Below, piece after piece: positions 36,701 through 48,700 of a stretch of DNA of 64,000 nt (positions are counted from its first letter, which is position 1; each line of letters begins with the position of its first letter). Source of the DNA: Branchinecta lynchi (lineage: Eukaryota > Arthropoda > Branchiopoda > Anostraca > Branchinectidae); assembly GCA_023053575.1 (NCBI GenBank), contig JAKZAP010000005.1:4588001-4652000 (forward strand), written 5' to 3'. Position numbers and translations under genes: made by a program. The notes beneath the pieces were generated by a model. The model had not been told where the DNA came from and did not search any database. It saw only the letters and a list, made by a program, of their open reading frames with translations.

Positions 36701-39700
36701 AAAAACAAAAACAGAAATCTTTCTCGTAAGGCCTACAACCAAAGTACAAGCGCATAGAGGTATCACAAATCACAAGGAAATTCCACTATTTGAAAATAGA
36801 TTATTCGTGAATAGCGAAACAACGAAATAACGAGGGTCTTAAAGCCAATTCAAGTGAATAAGTGATGGGTAACTAGATTGTGCTATCCCAGCCCTTTTCG
36901 GTTAAACTTTAAGCACATTGTCACAAGAAAAGCTACGAAAGAACCTGTCTTACCTATAGTACGAAGGCAGCCTAGTTCCGTAATCACTGCATACATTCCT
37001 AAATCCGGAGACCCGAATTGTTGCCCCAAACATCTGTTAAAGCTAAAGCATGTCTGAAACAAATACTAAACAAGCTCTATTAAGTTTAACTGAAAAGACA
37101 GCTTGTGATTACATCTGATATTTAAATACACTAAAACATTTTGACCCATCTAAGGTATTTTTTCATTTTTACATCCAAGGCTCTAGTAATGACGTCGTGC
37201 GCTGCTTGCACGACAACTCAAAATTCTCCAAGACCCGGAGATTTCGAATCTGAAAACAAACCTCCATTTGCGTATTAGCGTCGATTAAGGAAGATTAGCG
37301 CCGATTTATTTTTTTGGCAATGGCTTACCTTTGTAGTTGGTAAATATTTCAAGCATGGACGAGGGACGAGCACATAGAGGTACCATAAATCCGACAGATT
37401 AAGTTCATTCATTGAAATCCAATTTCCGTGGACAGAGGATAAACGGAGTAACGCACTTTTTTCGGGTTATCAGGCATATTTAAGTGAATCCGTGTTTAAC
37501 TAGACAGCCGGTATTGGCATATTTCGTTTAAACTTAAACTCTTTCTATGAGTAACAGAAGTTCTTTAAGAAATACAATGGTTACGAAGAAATAAGATGAT
37601 GAGTAACAGAAGTTCTTTAAGAAATACAATGGTTACGAAGCTTCCCTCCTCCTATTAAGACTTGAGCCACTCCATGTCCGCCGGGAAAACTTAATTTTAC
37701 GTTTTGGCCGATCAATCCTTGCCAGTGAAAAACACAGAGACATTCTGCCCGATCTAGCACCGGTGACAGGACGGACACGGCATCAAAATCTCCTTGTGCC
37801 AGTTAAATGTCGCACAAACCGGTATTCAAATTCCTTTGTACCATATTTCACTCAGAAGATTAACAAAAAACAAGTGAATTCTAAGTGATTTATTTTCTTT
37901 TATGTAATAATTGTATATATCCAAGTATTTTATTCAAGTATTTAAATGTAATGGTCGACGTATTTAGTGCCATGTCGGCGCTACGAGTTGGATCAATAAA
38001 CATATCTATCTATCTATCCATCTATCTACCTTTAAGGGTTTACTTTATGTATTATTTTGTTCAGTGTTTATTTTTTTTCATGGTAGTTGAAGATTTAAAG
38101 TACAAATTCATACGTATGTTCACTTACTTTAGAGAAAGTTTGTCTTTCTTCAGCCTTAACCTTCTGCCACGACCATCTTCGGTAGCTAGTACCCCAGAGG
38201 TCACTGTCGTATAGACATCCATCGGACCTGCGAAACGAGAGTTTTATGATTTGTGTCGTCCCAAAATGCTGTAAAACTTGCTACATTTGCTACACTGCAT
38301 CAGTTAATATTTTTTGATTCGTCGTAGGGTTTTGTTTCCATCTTAAACACTACTCATACTGTGTAAGAATCGGGAAAACGGAAACTCGGAGGATGAAGTC
38401 TAGAATTTGAGAGGATTCGTAAGATTGAGGGCTTGGAATCCGAGTCCGAATCCGAGACAAGCAGAAGATTCGAATCCGGATTCGAATCCGGCCAAAAGGA
38501 CGAATCCTGAATTCGAATCCGGATTCGGATTCGCCCATCTCTGGTCAAGGGTAAGGTCAAGTTCGTAGATGGGTTCTGTAGCCCTAGATTTAGGGGTGGG
38601 GGACGGAGTTCAAATTAAGGGGCATGAAGTATACCTCGTGAAGTACGTGGCTCAGATGAATGGACAAACCAGAAAACCCGTTTTACTTCAACAGTCGCAT
38701 TTCTGGCGGTCTCAAATGAAAGGACCAGATATGTCCTTTTGGGGTATATCTGGTCGAACCCCGAAAGGACAGATATACTTCAGGTCGAAAGCGGCGTGGA
38801 CTTTGAAGTCGGCCTTGGTAATTCAACGTTTCGGGGTGGGGTAAAGTCTTTCATCAAGGGCGGAAAAAATGATCCTATGAAATTTACCACAAGGCTGATA
38901 GAGGTAAAAGGGCCATATTGAATAAGGAAATGCAAGCAGTTCTTGCCTCGATGAACCTCAACTGGAATCCAACCGGAAACTTGCAATGAAACTAGTTGCG
39001 CGATTGATTTTACTGTTAGAAGTAAAAAAGTCTTTCCGAATCTTAATTTACCCTTGTGTGCAGGACCGTATCCAGGAATTTATTTCGGAGGGGGGGGGGG
39101 CGCGGGTCGGACCAAAAAAGGACAAAAAAGACATATATCAGATTTTAAAGCCTACCAAAAGCGATTACTTTTGAGGGTTTCGGGGGGGGGGGGGGCGAAC
39201 CCCCTAGCACCCCCCCCCCCCCCCTGGATACGGTCTTGCTTGTGTGCTACTTATGGAATTCATTTCTTGGGTCCGAAATGAAAGTAATCGATTACTCTCT
39301 GAAGTCAATCTGTTCGTCTGGCCGTCAGTCTGTAAGAATTACGAACATTCTGACACAGCTTGGTGAATGAACTTTTTAGTTAAAACTGAAGTCGCTTTTC
39401 CATATGGGCTTTGAACCCTAAGGTTTAGGGTTGAAATCTAGGGACGAAAAAGTTAATCTTTTTAAATTGACTGGGCTGTTAGGCTGTGCTTCCATGGAAC
39501 CACCTATTGTGTTCATCGACTAGAAGGCGATCTCTTGTATTCACTTTCCGAAAAGAAAAGCGAGAATCCGCCGAGCGCAAGAACAAGCAAAAAGTCGCTG
39601 AGCCTCAGTTGCACCTTTACAACTTCTCACTGACTTGCCGAAATCACTTTCCAGTCGCGAAGTGGATTCGCTTTCCAAGTGCTGGCGGAAACTCGCGGAG

Positions 39701-42700
39701 CGCGAGAACAGCTTTGGGAAGCGAAGCGACTTTTAGCCGAAGTCGCAAGAACAGCTGGCGCGTAAGCTCGCGGAGCCCGATTAAAAAATGTGTAGCCTGC
39801 GTAGTAGTATGGTGGTAGTACGAAAAATTTGCATGTAATACTATGTAATAGCAAAGAATAGTATCATTTAATGTGCCTCAGACTGGTCCAATCTTAAGTA
39901 GTAGTATCCAGTAGAATACTGTCTTGCCATAGTAGCATCCAGTCTTGCTAATAGCAGGGACGTCACGACTGGGCCCCCCCCCCCCCCCCCAGTGCTGTCT
40001 GCCAGTCGGTAAAAAAAAGCACCGCGATTTTTCGCCAAATCAGCTGACTTTTTTTTCATGAAAACAGTCGGTTTTTCTGAAAACTGGTCGATTTTTCGTC
40101 AAAATAGTCGTTTTTTCCGAAAATCAGTGGATTTTTCTGAAAATCAGTCGAGTTTTTTCAAAAATGTCATTTTTGTTGTTGAAAACAGTAGTTTTTTCTG
40201 CAGAAAAAGTCGGTAAAAATTACCAACCAGTCGGTAAATGCCTCGTCCCCCCCCCCCCCAAGAAAACATTTCGGCTAGTAACGCCTCTGTCTAATAGTAG
40301 CATATTGTAGTATGCAGTAACACGCTAGCCTTGAAGTAGAAGCACGTAGTAGCATCAATTAGTACTACATGTTACGTTTTCGTACTACTTCATAGTACTA
40401 TTTTCAGATAAATTTTTCATCGGAAGCTTTCAAGACCACCAGATTCACCCTTAGGTTGAGGGCATCACGTGTCCTCTTAACCGAACCCTATTGGTTGCCA
40501 GAAATATATGAATTTACCATCAGATGAAAGCGACGTAACTGACTGCTGATTGTGAGTCATGTAGTGATTGCTTTCGTCCCAATCACCGAGTACGCCAGAA
40601 AAATCCAGTCCTTCTGGCACGCGGAGGATAGAAACAGCAAGATGATTCTCGAAGGCAGCGCTGAAAGAAGGAAATCGATCAGCAACAAAACCGGGCTGGA
40701 GACTGCTGAATCTTCAAACCAGGCGGGTCATTCTGCTTTATTATTTTCTTAAAGGACCTATCTTACCTATAATACGAACGGAACCTACTTCCATAGTCAC
40801 TCTATATATTGCTAAACCCGGAGACGCCAATTTCTTACGGTACAATCTAGCCCCTCTAACAAAACCACGCTTATTTTCTCACTTGCCGTGTTTTGCTACC
40901 TTCAATGTGTATCACGGATTTGACGGTTGTCTGCGAGAAGTTTTTCATCAGAAAAACCGGTTATGTAAATTGTTTCCCTGTTTTCGCTACAAGCCAACGG
41001 GTCTCGGAAAAGGCTTAAAACAGCCAAAACCGTTGGTTATTTGTTGAAAGCACAGCCTAGTTTTAAAGTAATTCAAATATTTTAAAACACTGTAAGTTGA
41101 AGAGTAAATAGTGCGAGGGGTCCTTTAAGTTAGCGGACTAGGCACAAGACAAGACGGGATTAAAGACGAATTGAGCAATTTTTAAATGGTGGAGCTGAAG
41201 CCCAATTTCTTTCGGCTAGAAAAGCGGAATTTATTTATGCTCATATATACCTAACTTCAACAAAAGCCAACGATAATACACATTTGAGTGAACGAAAATT
41301 ATCTCTTCAGTTCTTTTGACTTTTAACATTACCGGCAAAACCATATTTTACAGACATAGTGAAACCATAATTTTTGTAAACTGAGAAGTCCTTCTCTCCG
41401 CTCTTATTTCAAGATTCAAATCTGAGCGAAACAGGAAATGTTTTAGTCTCCGGAAATTTTTTTCCATGAAAATGATTTTATGCACGCAAAGAGACCTTTC
41501 GATCCAGTAGCACAGGAGAGTGGAAAATTGAACATAAAGTATCAACTGGTAAAAAGCTTTCGCACATACTGAATCACTCCGAAATACTGGACAATGTCAT
41601 CCTTGGTGCACGTCTTCCAGTTCTGTTTGTAGCCCATCAGTAGAACGTTTGGACGCAGTTTGCCGATGCCAACGGTCTAAAAGAAAATCCAACGTTATCC
41701 AGCAGAAGGAATCAACACAATGTTTTCTTGTGTGACTTTTTCTTTATATGATTTCGTGTTAGACCATTTGCAGTCTAAATTATTTATTTCGTCGTTTTGA
41801 CTGACATTACTGTTTTGATATCATGTATCTTGACGTAGTCAACAAGCAATCACAATATGTGTTGATATTTCGAATTAAACTGATACTATTGATCACGCAC
41901 GAGCTGACCAATGATAACGCCCCAAGCTTCAAACGAGGAACATTTCAGGACAGCAACATATGGACACGTTTCTCGATGAAAAGACAAGAACAACTAGACC
42001 TACGTTGCCGGGGCAACGTGAAGTGTTGCGGCAACCTTTGTCCGGCTTCGCCGACTAAAGTGTTGCGAGAGCAACACTTTGGTTTTGTTTCTTCACTGTC
42101 GGTTAAATGCTATGCCCCAGTTAATACTGACGAGGCCCCGATCTGTAACAGGGCCTTTTCGAACGATTTCAAGGTTACAACAGTACGAGATAAGCAGTGA
42201 AAACCCCAAGCTCATTTCAGCTTTACCTTAAAAAGTAACGAGGTGGAATCTTTCAGCTCCATTCCATCTACTAAGCAGTAAAAGCCTTTGATTCTGTTGA
42301 TGTTTAAGTATCTGTTAGCTTTCTTGATCTCAATTCGTCTAGCTCTCTCGGACAGTCGAATCTGAAAAAATAAAATAAAAGTATTAACAGAGAAGATAAT
42401 TTCGCAAACCACATTGACCTGACATATCACAAAGAAATCAACGAAGGAACCAACGAAAATGAGGTTTGTAAAGTAAATTCGTTTCAGTATATTTGTGTTC
42501 AGTATATTCGTTGGGCTTTACAAAGCCCATTTTCGTTGGCTTCTGCGTTGATTTTTTTTTGTGATTAACAGAGAAGATACAGCTGCGAAAATATTGCTGG
42601 GGTATCTGAACCGACGAAAAGTTACAATTGTCACGATACTCGGATCGAAACTCTGAGCCCATCAACTTTATTTGTTCCATTAAAAATGTCGAAACTCAGT

Positions 42701-45700
42701 CCACTCGATCTCAGACTCGTATCTCTGTAATTCTAAGCCTCACATTCGCGCACACGAAGAAAGCATATATCGGCTTATGTGACCTTTCGGCTGGGAAAAA
42801 ACAGTCAGCCTTGAAAGGAGTTCGCACAACACTTTCCCTTCACTTCTGGCAATTTTGACAAATGTCATACATTCCGCACACGTTGTAAAGCTTAGACACG
42901 TACGGATAAGAATAAGAATACAAAGAGAGCTAGCAACGAAATTTAAGGATACTAACCGGTCTAACGTCAGCACAGACCATCAGCGAGTTCTTCTTGCATA
43001 CGAGGAATCCAAAATCAACCAAAGATGGTCGGTCACTAGGAAAGCCAGTAAGAATCAGAAGCTGTGGGAAATAATTCTTGACGTGCTCTTCCATATTTGT
43101 GTAAACTTGAACCGCACTGAGGGCGGTTTTATAATATTGGGCTTGGTTCGTGCTTCCCCAATTCAACTCTGAAAAAAAAAGTTCATCAGCAAAAGTTCCG
43201 GAGCAAAATTAGGAAATAGAACGATAGTAAACGATGATGGAAGAAACTTAGGGCTAAGGAACGAATTGGAAATGTTAGTTTTGCGGAGATGCACCAACCT
43301 AATTTTCCTAAATCTTACTAGAAACAACTCTTACGATATGCTCCACCGTCTTCTATCCATAAATGAACAAAATATGTCGGATATGGGCGGGATTAAAAAA
43401 AACCATACAGGGAGTATACCACATCAGATATTTGCGCATATCGTTACCATCTAGAAACGAAACAGGATGCAACTTTTCAGTTTCTAGCGGGGGTCCAATT
43501 TTCGTCGCGAACGTGAAATCAGGAACCAACATGATAACAACCTGTCTGACCGTTTGGATCAGTGTTGTATGGTCAGTAAGTAAGTATTTAATCGTGAGTA
43601 AACCAAACAAGGTATTTCACTCTATATATCTAAAAACAATGCTTCCTGGCCGACGATTGAAATTAAGTGTCTTTTTGTGTATGTTTATGTGTTTTATTTA
43701 TTTTCTTCATTTACTCCGCTTTCTGAAAACGGCGGGTTATAAATAAATTACTTACTTACTTACTTACTAAACTAAAACTACATGACATCAGAAATAAAAC
43801 ACTAATCTAATCATAAAGTCTCGACTGAAGAAAGGTGATGACGCAACCAATGATCACCAACTACGAAATTTCTAATCTCCTAGTTCTATTTAAAAAAAAC
43901 AATACCAAGATTTCTAACATACTTATTACTCACTGCTAAATTCAGACTAAAAGGAAAGCTAAGACCTAGTTGAGATAAACACAAATACAAGGACATTCGC
44001 TGAGTGTAATATAAAGGACATTCAAATAAAAGATGGCTGCAAGTTTCAGGAATTTGGCAACGATAACACAAGCTAGAAGGAGCTTTACCAATTCTATGCA
44101 GGAAACTATTAAGACGACAATGGCCGGTAATAAATTGTGTCAACTGGTATTTTGGTTCAAAAGAAGAAGCAGCAATTAAATCATTTGTACTTGAAAAGAA
44201 ACGGCTTGGCCAGTAGCTAACTGAATTTTGAAAATCACTATACCACATTTCATATAACTTAGATTTTAGAAACTGACGGTTTAAAATAAAATTATTATCA
44301 ACAAGAGCTACAAGCTCATATGGCACTTGTTACGAGTAGGCACGGCTCGGTTATGTCAATGATATATCTAGTGTTTGCTAGGTGTCTTCCCACCAAGTTT
44401 CATCTCGATCCCTCCACTTATAGCGTTTTCCAATATTTCCGGTTCTCCCCTCCAGCTCCCCCCAAAAGTCACCGGATCCGGTCCGGATTTTAAGTGGGTC
44501 GTCTGAGGCATGAGGTCATTCCAAATATCAAGTTTCATCGAGATCCGGTCACCCGTTCAAAAGTTATAAATACCTCTAGCTTCCGGATTCCCCCTCCCTC
44601 CACTCCCCCGACAGTGCCCGAATCGGCTCGGTCATGTCGATGATGTATCTAGTGTTTGCTAGGTGTCTTCCCACCAAGTTTCATCTCGATCCCTCCACTC
44701 ATAGCGTTTCCCAAGATTTCCGGTTGCCCCCTCCAGCTCCCCCAAAAAGTCACCGGATCCGGTCGAATCGGCTCGGTTATGTCGATGATGTATCTAGTGT
44801 TTGCTAGGTGTCTTCCCACCAAGTTTCATCTCGATCCCTCCACTCATAGCGTTTCCCAAGATTTCCGGTTGCCTCCTGCAGCTCCCCCCAAAAGTCACCG
44901 GATCCGGTCCAGATTTTAAGTGGGTCGTCTGAGGTATGAGGTCTTTCCAAATATCAAGTTCCATCGAGATCCGACCACCCGTTCAAAAGTTATAAATACC
45001 TCAAGATTCCGGATTCCCCCTCCCTCCACTCCCCCCCCACAGTACCCGAATCGGCTCGGTTATGTCAATGATGTATCTAGTGTTTGCTAGGTGTCTTCCC
45101 ACCAAGTTTCATCTCGATCCCTCCACTCATAGCGTTTCCCAAGATTTCCGGTTGCCCCCTCCAGCTCCCCCCAAAAGTCACCGGATCCGGTCCGGATTTT
45201 AAGTAGGTCGTCTGAGGCATGAGGTCTCTCCAAATATCAAGTTCCATCGAGATCCGATCACCCGTTCAAAAGTTATAAATACCTCAAGATTCCGGATTCC
45301 CCCTCCCTCCACTCCCCCCACAGTGCCCGAATCGGCTCGGTTATGTCAATGATGTAACTAGTAATTGCTAGGTGTCTTCCCACCAAGTTTCATCTCGATC
45401 CCTCCACTCATGGCGTTTCCCAAGATTTCCGGTTGCCCCCTCCAGCTCCCCCCAAAAGTCACCGGATCCGGTCCGGATTTTAAGTTGGTGGTCTGAGGCA
45501 TGAGGTCGTTCCATATATCAAGTTTCATCGAGATCCGATCACCCGTTCAAAAGTTAAAAATACCTCAAGATTCCAGATTCCCCCTCCCTCCACTCCCTCA
45601 CGGTGCTCGGATCGGGGAAGTGACTATTTCCAACTTAATCTTTTGGGGTCCCTGATACGCCTGCCAAGTTTTATCGTCCTAGCTTATGTGGAAGTGCCCG

Positions 45701-48700
45701 AACTAGCAAAACCTGGACAGACCGACGGACGGACAGAAATTGCGATCGCTATATGGCACTTGGCCGAAGGGCAAGTGCCATAAAAATACTGTGTCCAAAC
45801 AATTCAAAAAGAACTTCACCTGTAAAAATACTATGAAGAGATGATCTTTGACTAAAGGGAAAGAAGGTGGAGTAAACATCGGCCAATTTTGAGGGCGGCC
45901 TTTGCGAGCATATCTTAATGCAGTCAGTTCAAAAGCTCTAATGTGAATAGGTAACACGCCAGAAATAGCTGTTATTACTTCTGACTGTGCCCTACGAAAG
46001 GAATTGGAGATTGCCAACATCGAAATTAGTTGAGCTGATTTTAGTTTGATTTTAGTTTTAGTTTTAGTCTAGGAAGAGCATATAAAATTGTGCTTTCCAC
46101 AACCGACTTGTACAGTTCCCTCAATGCAAAAGGTCTTAGGCCCCATGTTGTTTTTGCCGCACATAAAAGACGAGTTGAATATTGTTTAGCTGAATTAATT
46201 CTACTAACAACATGGTCTGTCCACAATAATTTTCTATCCAAAATAACGCCCAAATATTTAACTTTTTCTTTCACTTCAATAGCATCACCACCAATTGTCA
46301 GACGTTCTTGCTATAGCCTCAAAAAAACTGTAGCTACGGTTGAATGCTGAGTCTGACAACTGTTGTAGAGGCGTTTTATTTTGTTTTAGTTTGTCAATAA
46401 ACGGAACTTGAACTTGAAAGCCTTTTTGCTGAATTTGTATTATTAAGTTTATACAATATTATTTATTATTAAAGTTCTATGGGCGGATCAAACAATCATA
46501 ATACCACATTACCACCCCCTAGAATACAATATTACATCAGAAATCAGCAGATTCCTCGAAAACTTATTTTCGCTAATATATCGTTACGACGTTTTTTGCT
46601 GACTGCCATACTCCGATTTACTAGCTTCGACAAATACAAGCGGAGTTTCTTTTTTCTTATCCATCCGTTGTTATTATATACTCCGGATTATTTATTTTGT
46701 TGACAAATACTCATATTTACGGTGCTAACTGATAATTCACTGTAACTCTGGAAGTAGGTCGGTTATATTTGTACATTTTTAGCAGTGTTGTGACTTTACA
46801 TCCAGAAAGCAAAACTTTTCTTAGGTAGCCTACTTCAAACAACAGAAATTTTCATCAAATAACACTGGAGCAATCTGCCAGCTACAGCGACAGTTTCATC
46901 ATCATCATTTTATTTATAACCCGTCACTGAACAAAACTGGGCGAGGCCCAGAAAAGACGGAGTAAAAAACAAGAAAAACGAAAAAAGAAACAACGGAAAG
47001 GAACAAACATACTTCGATAACTACGAACTTGGAACAAACAGAAATGACCAAAGATGGAATGACTCCTGACATTCAGTAGAGAAATCAATAATACGCTTAC
47101 TTTAGCAACCGTGGCACTCCCATCACTCAGATCTAGAAAACGACTGATTTTCGTACACGGCCGAGCGTTTTTGAGTTTCCGCGCCTTGCAGTACCATGCT
47201 CTGGAATCGTCTCCTAGAGTCAATGACAAGCGATAACAAGAAAAACTGCTTATTTTTCAAGGGCTATCTAGTGGAATTAAGCCAGAAATTTCATTTAATA
47301 TTATAATAAATTTAATATTATAAAAATTAAAGTATATAGTTGGTGCACATTGTGCTTTAACACTATTATGCGGAGTAGGGATTTTCTTAGTATAAGAAAC
47401 CTGGCGAGGTTCCTCAGAGTGGCCAGTCTTCACAGGGAAAAGTGTTTGAGTGGGGTACTTAGCGTGACCGTTTATTTTTGTATTTACAAGTTGTTATTTA
47501 TGTGTGTTTGTTATGACCTCTGGGCTTTTAAGGCAAATAAATATCATATCATATCATACGTCCTTAGAAACGACCAACGTCAGATTATGCTTACCGGGTT
47601 TCCTCAGCCAAACAATAAGGTAGAGAACGAACACTATTGCAATCGTCGCTATCGCCGTTTGCCACGACGCGAGAAACATCAACACAATGCATGCTATAGC
47701 GCACACCAAGCTCAACCAAGCATTGTAATACTGCAAAAAAAAATATAAATAACTGAATACAGAAAATGACGAATAATTCAATTCACTTCAATTTTATATT
47801 TGACGGTGCAAAACGGATAAGTCAGCTACATTTTATTCGAGTTGTATTTCGGCCCTTCTTGGCAAGGGTCCTCTTCAGGCTCAAGCCGCTCAAGCTGGAA
47901 AATAAACTTGTGGAAAAAGAATTAATGACCATTAATTGTTTCAATCATTAATTGTTTTTCCACAAGTTTATTTTCCAGCTTGATCGGCTTGAGCCTGAAG
48001 AGGCCCTAGCCAAGAAGGGCCGAAATATAGCTTGAATAAAATGTAGCTGACTTATCCGTTTTGCACCGTCAAATATGATTTGCAGTCAGCTTGTGCTGTA
48101 GGAACATCCAATTCAATTTTATTTCAACACCAATTACGGACTAGCCGAATAGCAGGTGGTAAAGTCAAGCTCTACCAGCACTGGGTGGAAGCTATCATTT
48201 TATGATGCTATGGAAGCCTCTTGATAAAATAAAAGTGACATACTCGATGACCGAAGTAGTTACTCGTCCAATTACAGATAAAGGTTTGCTTGCGTTTGGT
48301 GATTGGATTACGCGTGAGCCTTGGACTGAAGTTTTGGAGGCCCCAACTTCTGATGAAAAAGCTGAGATTTTTCACGAAAAAATAAAAACACGTTTTGATG
48401 ATTGTTTCCCTGAAAAAAAGGTGAACTTTTGTTCTTCAGATAAGCCTTATGTTACAAAAGAGATTAAAAATTTGATTAAAAAGAAATTATTTTTTTTCCG
48501 AGCGGGTGACCGACAACAAGCTAATAAGCTGCGGAATAAAATAAAAAATAAATTGAAGAGAGCGGAGGAACAGTATGGTCGTGAAGTGGATGATCTATGC
48601 GGACTAAAACCTCAAAAGTATTACCAGAAAATAAAAAGCATGACTGGAAAATCACATAAAAGTATTGATTTTAATGTTTATGAGCCCCCAGAACAAACGT

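Noticed and set aside
38128..38227. Reading this exon in the frame [18 protein letters not shown]
   Set aside because: That frame is open but its phases do not fit the following exon. The frame with [11 protein letters not shown] fits both sides.
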